Source: Clostridia bacterium (GTDB taxonomy: Bacteria; Bacillota_A; Clostridia; Oscillospirales; CAG-272). Taken from it: 52,517 nt of DNA. Position numbers and translations under genes: made by a program. Below the pieces are notes generated by a model that made no database searches, had not been told where the DNA came from, and worked only from the letters and a program-made list of their open reading frames with translations. Positions 41,814 through 50,227 of the stretch are shown here, piece by piece (position 1 is the first letter of the stretch; each line of letters starts with the position of its first letter). The stretch spans positions 1 to 52,517 of the forward strand of contig JAFUJS010000010.1 in assembly GCA_017468115.1 (NCBI GenBank), given 5' to 3'.

Positions 41814-42230
41814 TCCTTAGCGGAGAATTTTGACTTTGACGAAAGTGCAAGCATCGCATTTGACCAGTCAAATGTCAATGGGCTAAGCCCAGACCCATAT
41901 TACAAGCAGAAAGAGGAAACAAATCGGTTTACAGCCGAAAAGTTTCCTCTTTTTCTGTTGGTTTAATGAAATCGTGGTTACACCACGATGAAATCTTCAC
42001 TTCGTTCAGATGAAATCCAAGGCGTTGCTTTGGATGAAATCAAATCCGTCTAACTTCAACCCTGCGAAGCAGGATTTCATCGCCATAGCGATTTCATCCA
42101 CCGAAGGTGGATTTCACCCGTCGAAATAGGGGTTCCCCGAAAAGTCGCAGGCTTTTTGGGGGTCTCGTGGACGGATTTGATTGCGTGTTCTCCGTTAAGG
42201 ATAACACGCTAATCGGTCGCATTTTTTTAT
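41814..42230. repeat. Mosaic hairpin-array element, copy B (complete)
   Basis: Bounded by 14-bp inverted repeats TCCTTAGCGGAGAA (41814-41827) and TTCTCCGTTAAGGA (42188-42201), 13 of 14 matching. Modules in order: hairpins ACTTT/AAAGT and CATTTGAC/GTCAAATG; GGGCTAAGCCC; terminator-like stem AGAGGAAAC/GTTTCCTCT (41912-41950) with TTTTTC; array with four forward ATGAAATC spacers (41966, 41988, 42010, 42034) and three inverted GATTTCA[TC]C (42073, 42090, 42110), each separating small hairpins; CCCCGAAAAG/CTTTTTGGGG (42135-42161); right-end hairpin GCGTGTT/AACACGC, then GGTCGCATTTTTTT. Sits between two convergent genes and ends at the citrate synthase stop. No coding capacity. Confidence 0.88.
41911..41955 (+). 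terminator. Terminator-like stem within copy B
   Basis: AGAGGAAAC with GTTTCCTCT, extended by A-T pairs, then TTTTTC; could end the LRR gene transcript. Copies A and C have equivalent stems with compensating base changes. Confidence 0.65.
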
Positions 42231-43621
42231 TTTGTTTCCTTTGTCTTGTGCCTGTGGCTCATAGAAATATATTCCTGTCTTGGGCAAACGTGCTGATAGC
42301 CCGGACGGATAATCTTTCCGTTTAGGAGCAGCTCCTCAAGACGGTGTGCGCTCCAGCCTGCAATTCTTGCAATTGCAAAGATTGGAGTAAACAGCTCGGT
42401 TGGTAAGCCAAGCATATTATAAACAAAGCCACTATAAAAGTCGATGTTTGCGCTAACGCCCTTATAAATCTTTCTTTCCTTGGCGATAACCTCAGGGGCA
42501 AGTGTTTCGATAAGCGCACAAAGCTTGTAATCCTTTTCAAGACCCTTTTCCTTAGATAGCTTTTCAACAAAGCCCTTAAAAATCTTTGCACGAGGGTCGC
42601 TAAGAGCATAAACCGCATGGCCCATACCATAGATAAGTCCCTTGCCGTCAAATGCTTCCTTGTTAAGGATTTTTGTAAGATACGCCCTTATCTCGTCCTC
42701 GTCGTTATAGTTGTTAAGGTTCTTTTTGATATTATCAATCATTTCAACAACCTTAGCATTGGCACCACCGTGGCGTGGACCCTTAAGGGAGCCTAGGGAT
42801 GCGGCAATTGTTGAATAGGTATCTGTACCTGATGAGGTTACAACGTGTGTTGTAAAGGATGAGTTGTTACCACCGCCGTGCTCTGCGTGAAGCACCAGAG
42901 CAAGGTCAAGAATTTGCGCCTCAAGCGGGGTAAAGCTGCCGTCCTTTCTCAGCATATAGAGAATATTCTCGGCAGTTGAGTATTCCGGCTTTGGACGTCT
43001 TATAATTAGGCTCTTTTTCTTTTCGTAGTAAAGATAGCTGCGGTATGCGTAAACTGCCAAAAGAGGCATTTCGGAAATAAGCTGCAGGCATTGACGGAGC
43101 ACGTTTGGAATAGAGGTGTCGTCCGCCTTGTCGTCGTAGGCATAAAGGGTCAAAACGCTTCTTGCCAAGACGTTCATCATATCCTTACCCGACGCCTTCA
43201 TAAGCACATCACGTACAAAGTTACGTGGCAGGCTTCTGTACTTGGTAAGCAGGTCCCTGAACTCTGTAAGCTCTCTCTTAGTTGGCAATTTACCAAAGAG
43301 CAACAGGTACACAGTTTCCTCAAAGCCCTGACGGTTGTCGGTAAGGAAGCCGTCTACTAAGTCGTTTATGTTGATTCCACGATAGTAAAGCTCGCCATCA
43401 CAAGGGGTTCTTGTTCCGTCAGGATTGTCTATGAATGAGTTGATTTCGGAAATCTCGGTAAGTCCGGCAACAACACCCTTACCGTCAAGGTCACGAAGTC
43501 CTCTTTTTACATCATATTTAATATACATCTCAGGCTCGATATATGTGGTGCTGGAGCATAAGTCCACATATCGCATAATCTGAGGAGTTAGCTTAGTAAG
43601 CTCTTTTTTTGCAGTTGGCAT
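42227..43621 (-). CDS. Citrate synthase family enzyme
   Basis: 464 residues. Catalytic set is present: HAEHGGGNNSSFTTH (His), GMGHAVYALSDPRA (His) and SANIDFYSGFVY (Asp). KGPRHGGANAKVVEM and PIFAIARIAGWSAHRLEE are typical. Citrate versus 2-methylcitrate specificity cannot be read from the sequence; no aconitase or prp gene is adjacent. Longer N-terminus than compact bacterial enzymes. Start ATG 43621 has GGGAGG 6 bases upstream; the longer in-frame reading lacks one. An operator-like repeat lies about 95-115 bp upstream. Confidence 0.88.
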   Translation of the reverse strand: MPTAKKELTKLTPQIMRYVDLCSSTTYIEPEMYIKYDVKRGLRDLDGKGVVAGLTEISEINSFIDNPDGTRTPCDGELYYRGININDLVDGFLTDNRQGFEETVYLLLFGKLPTKRELTEFRDLLTKYRSLPRNFVRDVLMKASGKDMMNVLARSVLTLYAYDDKADDTSIPNVLRQCLQLISEMPLLAVYAYRSYLYYEKKKSLIIRRPKPEYSTAENILYMLRKDGSFTPLEAQILDLALVLHAEHGGGNNSSFTTHVVTSSGTDTYSTIAASLGSLKGPRHGGANAKVVEMIDNIKKNLNNYNDEDEIRAYLTKILNKEAFDGKGLIYGMGHAVYALSDPRAKIFKGFVEKLSKEKGLEKDYKLCALIETLAPEVIAKERKIYKGVSANIDFYSGFVYNMLGLPTELFTPIFAIARIAGWSAHRLEELLLNGKIIRPGYQHVCPRQEYISMSHRHKTKETK

Positions 43622-43713
43622 CCTTGCCTCCCTTCCGCATCCTTCAAAACGGGATGCTAAGCACACATTTTAGCGTGCTAAAGTAATAAAATATAATAAA
43701 TTGTAGCACACAA

Positions 43714-43734
43714 TTGTGAACAAGTTGTTAACAA
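43714..43734. promoter_or_regulatory. Tandem palindromic operator candidate upstream of citrate synthase
   Basis: TTGTGAACAA and TTGTTAACAA, two near-identical 10-mers (each close to palindromic) placed one helical turn apart (11 bp), and together part of a 25-bp imperfect palindrome (AATTGT to ACAATT). The spacing does not match the Rex consensus exactly. Lies between the protease gene stop (43763) and the citrate synthase start. Confidence 0.5.
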
Positions 43735-43762
43735 TTATATATTATTTATAAAAAATGAAATT

Positions 43763-45040
43763 TTATAGCTCAATATCGGTGTAGCGACTCAAAAATTCCC
43801 TTAAATAGGACACGGGCACGCTAAGACCGTTGTCAAAGCTTTTGTCCTGACTATACCCTGCAAAGTTGACACCGACAAGCTCCAGGCGGTCGTTAAGCAA
43901 GGCTCCGCCCGATGAGCCGTGGGCAATCTCTGCTGTATGATATGTAACAGGAAAATTAAGTGTGATTTCCCCGTGGCTTGTATCAACCTTGTAAACTGTG
44001 CCAAGGGTAATTGTATTTTGCTGGCTGTTTGGGCTACCGAGGGAAACAACAAGTGCACCAACCCCTGCATCCTTTTGTGCCAATGCTATGGGCTCAAATT
44101 CGGAAAGCCCCTTACTAAAGCGCAGGAGCGCCAGGTCGTAATCCTCGCTTTTTGAGTCGACTGCGCCCTTTTTGCACAGCTCAGCCTCGTGCTTATTGCC
44201 GTAGCAATCATAAACCACAATTTCCTTAAGCATATAGGCGCTGTTTGTTACCACGTGGTTGTTGGTAATAACGTAAGCATAAGAAAGGTCGGTATAGATA
44301 ATCGCACCGGAGCCTCTGCTCTTTACCTCAGCCCCACCAAAGCCATAGCTTGTTCCGTGGGTACTTTCCACCATAACCATGCTTTGGTTTATATCGGTTG
44401 AAATTTTGTTTATGGTTTTTTCGGCATTGAAATCCGCCCTTGCATAGAAGGTGGTATCACGGCAAATTTCCTGCTTACCTAGGTCCACCCTGTTTTTTAG
44501 CGCCTCATCGCTTGTCCAATAGCTAAGGCTCAGGTATTCCCCTGTAAGCTCAGCGCCGCTTGGGGCACTAAGCCCCTTTACCTCCTCTGTGCCAAGCACG
44601 GTGCCACCATACATATAGGTAACGGTAAAGGTCTTTTCCTTAAGGGAGCTTATTTTATCATTGCTTTTTCCCGTAATGTTTAAGCGATAGCTAACTGCGC
44701 TGTCGCATTTTTTCTTTTCCACATTGAAGGAAAGCTCTATTTCCTCGTTGGCTGAAAGCTCCTTGGCTTCTGTTACATTTTCGGTTTCAAAAAATTCGTC
44801 TCCGTCCTCGCCAACAAAAATAAGACTGGCGGTATATTCATAAAGGGAAATCGGGCACGTGGCTTTAACTGTAAGGTCGCACCTGTCTCCCACCACCTCT
44901 TGGTCAATGCTAACAAAGTCAAAATACTTTCCTCGTACTGTGCCATCCTCTATCTCAAGCAAATCACAGCTGATAAGACAAAGCGCAAAAATCAGACACA
45001 GGGTAAGGGTAAGTGCTATTTTAAGACCTGTTTTTTTCAT
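43763..45040 (-). CDS. Trypsin-like serine protease lipoprotein
   Basis: 425 residues. Lipobox LISC (Cys25) after a signal peptide; a beta-rich N-terminal region (30-205); then a chymotrypsin-fold protease with triad His262 (TNNHVV), Asp302 (YDLALL) and Ser377 (GSSGGAL). No PDZ domain, unlike HtrA/DegP. Probably tethered outside the membrane. ATG has GAAGGTGAT just upstream. It follows rsmG after 16 bp in the same direction. Confidence 0.82.
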   Translation of the reverse strand: MKKTGLKIALTLTLCLIFALCLISCDLLEIEDGTVRGKYFDFVSIDQEVVGDRCDLTVKATCPISLYEYTASLIFVGEDGDEFFETENVTEAKELSANEEIELSFNVEKKKCDSAVSYRLNITGKSNDKISSLKEKTFTVTYMYGGTVLGTEEVKGLSAPSGAELTGEYLSLSYWTSDEALKNRVDLGKQEICRDTTFYARADFNAEKTINKISTDINQSMVMVESTHGTSYGFGGAEVKSRGSGAIIYTDLSYAYVITNNHVVTNSAYMLKEIVVYDCYGNKHEAELCKKGAVDSKSEDYDLALLRFSKGLSEFEPIALAQKDAGVGALVVSLGSPNSQQNTITLGTVYKVDTSHGEITLNFPVTYHTAEIAHGSSGGALLNDRLELVGVNFAGYSQDKSFDNGLSVPVSYLREFLSRYTDIEL

Positions 45041-45056
45041 TGCATCACCTTCTTAA

Positions 45057-45782
45057 TTAAAGTGGTCTTTTTGATATTTGTGAATTATTTCTTGGGTATT
45101 TATTAGGTGTTTCCTTCACCTTTTTAACAAGGACAATAGTTCTTTCCAGACTTTCGTTTTTGTCGGAAAGAGTATATCTTTTAACCTCTTCGATTTTTCC
45201 GCCAAGAAGGGCTATTGCATTTTGCGCCTCGTCTATTTCCTCATCTGTGCTTTGGGATTTCATAGCGATAAAGCATCCGCCCACCTTAACAAGCGGCAAG
45301 CAAAGCTCGGAAATTAAATTAAGCCTGCCAACGGCACGGGCGGTTACTACATCGAAGGCTTCTCTGTATCCTGCGTCCTGACCCAGCTCCTCTGCACGGC
45401 GGTTTGAGGTTTTAACATCAAGCCCCAGCATATTTGCTGTGTCCTGTACGTATTTTACCTTTTTTGTAACGCTGTCAACGGCAAAAACAGACACGTCCCC
45501 TCTTAAAATGGAGATTACAAGAGATGGAAAGCCACCACCGCAGCCTATATCTGCCACCCTTGCATTTTCCTTGATAAGGGGCACACACGCAGATGAATCC
45601 ACCAGGTGCTTTAGTATAACACCGCCCTCGTCCTTAATGGCGGTCAGATTAAGAGTCTCGTTAACCCTTAGCATATGCCGAGTAAGCACCTCTAGGTCTT
45701 GAGCACTCTTTTCGTCAATTATTCCCCTTGTGGCAGGATTGTCCTGTGCCACCTCTATTAGCTTTCGTTGAAAGTCTGTCAT
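45057..45782 (-). CDS. rsmG: 16S rRNA (guanine527-N7) methyltransferase
   Basis: 241 residues. SAM site VADIGCGGGFPSLVISIL, then DSVTKKVKYVQ and NRRAEELG, and TARAVGRLN; LNLTAIKD near the start. Uses start ATG 45782 with AGGAG inside the end of walJ (4-base overlap). Family-typical length with a short basic tail. Confidence 0.92.
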   Translation of the reverse strand: MTDFQRKLIEVAQDNPATRGIIDEKSAQDLEVLTRHMLRVNETLNLTAIKDEGGVILKHLVDSSACVPLIKENARVADIGCGGGFPSLVISILRGDVSVFAVDSVTKKVKYVQDTANMLGLDVKTSNRRAEELGQDAGYREAFDVVTARAVGRLNLISELCLPLVKVGGCFIAMKSQSTDEEIDEAQNAIALLGGKIEEVKRYTLSDKNESLERTIVLVKKVKETPNKYPRNNSQISKRPL

Positions 45783-46567
45783 TTTGCTTCTCCTGTTACA
45801 CGCACTACGCTTTCGGGGGATGCCACCCTCAGGCATACATCGCCATAGCCATTTTCGTTTAGCGCATCCTTGGTTTTTGAGTACGCAAGAAGTGGTGTAT
45901 TGTTTTCACGGCTAAGGTGGGCAAGCCCGATATGATTTGTGCCGTTTTGTGCAAGATGGACGCAAAGCCTTGAGCACTCATCGTTTGAAAGGTGCCCCCG
46001 CTTTGACAAAATCCTCTCCTTCAAAAAGGCAGGATATGGCCCACTTTTTACCATTTTTATGTCGTGATTTGATTCGATAATTACCGAGGGACAGCCTGTC
46101 AAATGCTTTACAATGTCCTCGGTTACAAAGCCGATGTCTGTGGCAATGCCCACCCTATCCCCGTCGCTGTCCTCTATTATGTAGCCTACATTTTGGGCGG
46201 CATCGTGAGGGATTGGAAAGGAATAGATTTTAAGGCCACCCACAAGGGCGCCATAAACCACGTCGTGAACGGCTGCCACCTGTGAAAGATAGGTGCCCTC
46301 TCTTACGTAATTTGCATAGGATGGGGCTGTGATATGCACAGGGATTCTGTGCTTTTTGGAAATCATTTCAAGTCCGCCCACGTGGTCCCCGTGCTCGTGA
46401 GTTACGAAGATAGCATCTATTTTCGAAAGGTCTGTATTAATAGAAGCAAGGGCGGTTTGTATCGCCCTTGCGCTTTTTCCTGCGTCGAAAAGCAGCTGTG
46501 CATCCTTGCCCTTTACGTAGATGCAGTTGCCGCTTGATCCGGAATATAATGTATACGCCTCCAGCAT
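45779..46567 (-). CDS. walJ: MBL-fold metallohydrolase, WalJ/YycJ type
   Basis: 262 residues. Metallo-beta-lactamase ligands THEHGDHVGG, IPHDAAQNVGY, ATDIGF, ESNHDIKM and AHLSRENNTP, the set seen in WalJ/VicX. WalJ is linked to coordination of cell division with DNA replication in Gram-positive bacteria, but no walRK genes are here. Starts in a TAATG overlap with galK. Confidence 0.87.
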   Translation of the reverse strand: MLEAYTLYSGSSGNCIYVKGKDAQLLFDAGKSARAIQTALASINTDLSKIDAIFVTHEHGDHVGGLEMISKKHRIPVHITAPSYANYVREGTYLSQVAAVHDVVYGALVGGLKIYSFPIPHDAAQNVGYIIEDSDGDRVGIATDIGFVTEDIVKHLTGCPSVIIESNHDIKMVKSGPYPAFLKERILSKRGHLSNDECSRLCVHLAQNGTNHIGLAHLSRENNTPLLAYSKTKDALNENGYGDVCLRVASPESVVRVTGEAK

Positions 46568-47847
46568 TAAAGCACCATAATTGCTCCGTCAGGACGGATT
46601 CTTAAAACATGGCATGCGCCTGTGCCGAATGCAGAGTCTATTGCCTCTCTGTACTGCTCAACAAGGCTGAACGGAACAAACGCCTGAATTGTACCGGCAA
46701 AGCCGCCACCGTGAACACGGAAGGCAGAGTCTGTGCCCGCAAGGGTTGAGTCAGTTATTGCAAGAGCCAAGGAAAGTCCCTGCTCTCTTACATTTTTGGT
46801 TGTATACACGTTTTGCAGGTACATAAAGCTGGAGCGACCGGATTTCTTTACATACTCAAAGAATTTTTCTACGTTCTTATCTCTTAGAGCCGCTGCCTGT
46901 GTTGCCACTCTTTCGTTTTCGTCAAAGAAGTGGATTGCACGAAGAATTGCTCTGTCTCCAACGGCAGGACGAAGAAGCTCAACAGAGGCAAGCACCTCTT
47001 TCTTGGAAAGCTGTCTTAGATATTCCTTGCCGAAGAACCTTGCCACGCTCTTCATTTCATAAGGCACGGATGCATAGTCCTCGTTAAGGTCGGCGTGGTT
47101 GCCGCCTGTGTTAACGATACAAAGGGCATAGCCCTCTCCGCTTAGGTCAAACGGGATTTTCTCAATTACAGGGGAGCTTGTGTCCTCAAAGTCGATATAA
47201 ACAAAGCCGCCAACTGCGCAAGCCATTTGGTCCATAAGTCCGCAGGGCTTACCGAAGAACACGTTTTCGGCGTACTGCGCCATCTTTGCAATCTCGGTGT
47301 TTTCTACCTTTCCATCGTTATAGAAATAGTTGAGAATGTTACCAACCATAACCTCAAAGGCAGCAGATGAGGAAAGCCCTGAGCCCTTAAATACATTTGA
47401 GGTGGTGTATGCAACATAGCCACCCTTGTTAAGACCTCTGTCGGTAAATGCCCTTGCCATACCGGCAATAAGCGCACCGGACTTAAAGTAGTCGTCCTCA
47501 ATGGGAGATGTATATGTATTGGTGTCAACGGAGTCCTCGTCAAAGCCCTTTGACTTGATTTTGATAACTCCGCTGTCGGTTTTTGCGCTGACTGCGATAA
47601 TGTCCAGGTTAATGGAGCCTGCAAGCACCTTGCCGTGGTTGTGGTCGGTGTGGTTGCCGGAAAGCTCACTTCTGCCGGGAACGGAGAAAAGATATGCATC
47701 TCTTTCGCCGTAGAACTGGTAGAACTCTCTTACCGCATCCTCGTATCTTTCCTTTTGGGTCTCAACATTTTCCTCGCCGTAGATTCTTGCAAGAGTTTGG
47801 TTAAGGTTTCCGTTTTTAATGTAGCTTAAAAGCTCTGTTGTCTTCAT
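46567..47847 (-). CDS. galK: Galactokinase (GHMP kinase)
   Basis: 426 residues. Signature PGRSELSGNHTDHNHG (canonical GalK has GEHTDYN; here Asn and His replace Glu and Tyr), ATP-binding KGSGLSSSAAFEV and C-terminal RVHGGGFAGTIQAFVP. Galactokinase or a closely related sugar kinase is the best fit; the altered first motif leaves specificity open. No galT or galE in the window. ATG has GGGAG nearby. Confidence 0.83.
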   Translation of the reverse strand: MKTTELLSYIKNGNLNQTLARIYGEENVETQKERYEDAVREFYQFYGERDAYLFSVPGRSELSGNHTDHNHGKVLAGSINLDIIAVSAKTDSGVIKIKSKGFDEDSVDTNTYTSPIEDDYFKSGALIAGMARAFTDRGLNKGGYVAYTTSNVFKGSGLSSSAAFEVMVGNILNYFYNDGKVENTEIAKMAQYAENVFFGKPCGLMDQMACAVGGFVYIDFEDTSSPVIEKIPFDLSGEGYALCIVNTGGNHADLNEDYASVPYEMKSVARFFGKEYLRQLSKKEVLASVELLRPAVGDRAILRAIHFFDENERVATQAAALRDKNVEKFFEYVKKSGRSSFMYLQNVYTTKNVREQGLSLALAITDSTLAGTDSAFRVHGGGFAGTIQAFVPFSLVEQYREAIDSAFGTGACHVLRIRPDGAIMVL

Positions 47848-47859
47848 AATTTTCTCCCG

Positions 47860-48645
47860 TTAGTTTTCTTTAATCAGGGTTACAGCTGTACCCTTAAATG
47901 TGGTTTTGTCAATTTCAAACAGTGCCATGTTGCACTCTGTTTCTCCCTCGGCAAAGTCGAATTTGGAAAGGAGCTTCGTTTTCAGACGATATATAACCGC
48001 TTCCTTTTTTACGCCAAGGATGCTGTCCTTAGCGCCGCACATACCAAGGTCGGTAAGATAGGCACAGCTTCCGTTGAGAATAGCGCCATCGCTTGTTTGC
48101 ACGTGGGTGTGTGTGCCAAAGGCAACTGAAAGCCTGCCTGCAAACTCGTAGGCTATTGCCTTCTTTTCCCCTGTTGCCTCTGCGTGAATATCTAAAACGG
48201 CAAAATCGTAAAGCCCTTGGTTCTTGTCAAGGCACCTTTTTACCGCCTCGAAGGGGCAATTTGGGGTGTCCATATAGGCTTGACCCATAACATTCATTAC
48301 AAGAATTTTGTAGCCGTCGATTTTTATAATGGTGTCTCCGTGGCCCGGCGCCTCGCTTGACATATTAAGGGGTCTTAAAATATTGTCCTCGTCGTCAAGA
48401 TAGGTAAAGACGGAGCTTTTTCTGAAAACGTGGTTACCTGTTGTTATAACGTCAACGCCGCTTGCAAAAAGCGTCCTTGCGCTTTCCTTGTCTATGCCGT
48501 TTGGCTCTGCACAGTTTTCGCCATTGGCAATAACCATATCAGCACCGTATTTTTTTCTGAAGCCCCAAAGATTTTTTGATAGAAATTCTACCGAGCTTGG
48601 TCCGCAGATGTCGCCAATTGCCAGAATTTTGAAGGTGTTTTTCAA
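47860..48645 (-). CDS. ymdB: TIGR00282-family metallophosphoesterase (YmdB)
   Basis: 261 residues. Dinuclear metal motifs AIGDICGPSS, ANGENCAEP, TTGNHVF, DIHAEATGEKKA and GTHTHVQTSDG. B. subtilis YmdB is a 2',3'-cyclic nucleotide phosphodiesterase affecting biofilm and sporulation. Start codon is TTG (48645) with AAAAGAG upstream; a stop codon lies shortly upstream in frame, so no ATG is available. Confidence 0.9.
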   Translation of the reverse strand: MKNTFKILAIGDICGPSSVEFLSKNLWGFRKKYGADMVIANGENCAEPNGIDKESARTLFASGVDVITTGNHVFRKSSVFTYLDDEDNILRPLNMSSEAPGHGDTIIKIDGYKILVMNVMGQAYMDTPNCPFEAVKRCLDKNQGLYDFAVLDIHAEATGEKKAIAYEFAGRLSVAFGTHTHVQTSDGAILNGSCAYLTDLGMCGAKDSILGVKKEAVIYRLKTKLLSKFDFAEGETECNMALFEIDKTTFKGTAVTLIKEN

Positions 48646-48681
48646 GTTTTTTCTCTTTTCTATGTCGCAAATGCGACTGTA

Positions 48682-50121
48682 TTATCTCTTTTTAAGGAGC
48701 TGGTGCTTTTCGTCCCATAGCCTTTGTGAAAGGTCAACGTAGTAGTTGTGAGGGTTTTCAAACCTCAAAACCTCGTCCCACATAGAGGCAAGCTCCCTTT
48801 TACAATTTTCTCTGATTTCATTTACGCTTGGAGAGGTGTAAACGCACTTGCCCTTTTCAAAAATCGGGACAAGCAGCTCTCTTAGCTCGTAGTCCTCCAT
48901 AAGCTTTCTTTTCCAGATGTGGTCAGGGTCAAAAAGCTCGTAGGGCTGGCTCCTGTCAATAACCTCGTCGTGGATTGTGATAAGGTCCGCCTCTGCCTTG
49001 CCTGTTTCCCTTGAATAGAAGCGATAAAGCCTCTTAAAATCAGGATTGGTGATTTTTGCCGCATTTTCGCTTATTTTAATTCTCGGAGCAATTTTACCGT
49101 TTTCCTCAACGGCGCAAAGCTTATATACACATCCAAACACAGGCTCGCTCTTTGAGGTAATCATTCTTTCGCCAACGCCAAAGCCGTCAACCTGCGCGCC
49201 CTGCATAAGAATATCACGAATGATATATTCGTCCAAGGAGTTGGAAACTATGATTTTGCACTCGGTAAGTCCTGCGGCATCGAGCATTCTTCTAACCTTT
49301 TTTGTAAGGTATGTAATATCACCAGAGTCAAGGCGGACAGCGCAATGCTTTCTTTCCTCCTCGGTAAGTGCCTCCTTAAACGCCTTGATTGCGTTTGGCA
49401 CTCCTGACTTTATCACGTTGTAGGTATCAACCAAAAGGGTTGGGTTTTTTGGGTAAAGGCGGCAATACTCATAAAATGCGGTATATTCGTCGTCGAACAT
49501 TTGCACCCAGGAGTGCGCCATTGTGCCACCTGCCGGAACACCAAACATAATGTCTGCCACTGTGCAGGCGGTCGAGGTACAGCCACCGATATATGCGGCA
49601 CGTGCGCCGTAGATTGCGGCATCAGGGCCGTGAGCACGGCGAGAGCCAAACTCGGAAACGGGTCTGCCCTGTGCGGCACGTACAATTCTTGACGCCTTAG
49701 TGGCAACCAAGCATTGGTGGTTGAATATCAGAAGAATAAAGGTTTCAATAAACTGTGCCTCCATTGCGTTTGCACGGACGGTCATTATAGGCTCGCCCGG
49801 GAAAATTACAGTTCCCTCAGGCACAGCCCAAATATCTCCTGTGAAGGAAAAGCCCTTTAGGTATTCAAGGAATTTTTCGTCAAAAATCCTCTTGCCCCTT
49901 AGGTATTCAATGTCCTCATTTGTAAACTTAATGGACTTAATATACTCAACAATTTGCTCAAGACCTGCGGCAATAGCATATCCGCCGCCATCCGGCACCT
50001 TTCTGAAGAATACATCGAAGTAGGCAATCTTGTCCTTCATATCTGAATTAAAGTAGCCACGTGCCATTGTAAGCTCATAAAAATCGCAAAGCAAGGTAAG
50101 GTGTCTTTCGCTAATATTCAT
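48682..50121 (-). CDS. pncB: Nicotinate phosphoribosyltransferase
   Basis: 479 residues. Joins nicotinate and PRPP in the Preiss-Handler route to NAD. N-terminus LTLLCDFYELTMARGYF, EFGSRRAHGPDAA, GGTMAHSWVQMF, VDTYNV, VRLDSGDI and VSNSLDEY. Length and motifs fit the Firmicutes PncB type. Start ATG 50121 with AGAGGGC; the reading continues upstream through the promoter without a better start. First gene of the minus-strand cluster. Confidence 0.93.
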   Translation of the reverse strand: MNISERHLTLLCDFYELTMARGYFNSDMKDKIAYFDVFFRKVPDGGGYAIAAGLEQIVEYIKSIKFTNEDIEYLRGKRIFDEKFLEYLKGFSFTGDIWAVPEGTVIFPGEPIMTVRANAMEAQFIETFILLIFNHQCLVATKASRIVRAAQGRPVSEFGSRRAHGPDAAIYGARAAYIGGCTSTACTVADIMFGVPAGGTMAHSWVQMFDDEYTAFYEYCRLYPKNPTLLVDTYNVIKSGVPNAIKAFKEALTEEERKHCAVRLDSGDITYLTKKVRRMLDAAGLTECKIIVSNSLDEYIIRDILMQGAQVDGFGVGERMITSKSEPVFGCVYKLCAVEENGKIAPRIKISENAAKITNPDFKRLYRFYSRETGKAEADLITIHDEVIDRSQPYELFDPDHIWKRKLMEDYELRELLVPIFEKGKCVYTSPSVNEIRENCKRELASMWDEVLRFENPHNYYVDLSQRLWDEKHQLLKKR

Positions 50122-50148
50122 AATTTGCCCTCTTTTTCTTAAAAAATG

Positions 50149-50201
50149 TTGAATTTTTGCTTTTATGATTATATAATAAAATAAATAAGAGTAAATTGCA
50201 A
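50149..50201. promoter_or_regulatory. Overlapping divergent promoters of nadE and pncB
   Basis: Plus strand: TTGAAT (50149-50154), 17 bp, TATAAT (50172-50177). Minus strand: TTGCAA (50201-50196), 17 bp, TATTAT (50178-50173). The two -10 boxes overlap by five bases in the near-palindrome ATTATATAATA. Confidence 0.75.
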
Positions 50202-50227
50202 GACTTTTTCTAAAAAAAGAGGTATAT

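Noticed and set aside
43714..43734. Rex binding site
   Set aside because: Half-sites resemble TTGTGAA and TTAACAA, but the gap is 7 bases rather than the usual 4, so I list it only as an operator candidate.
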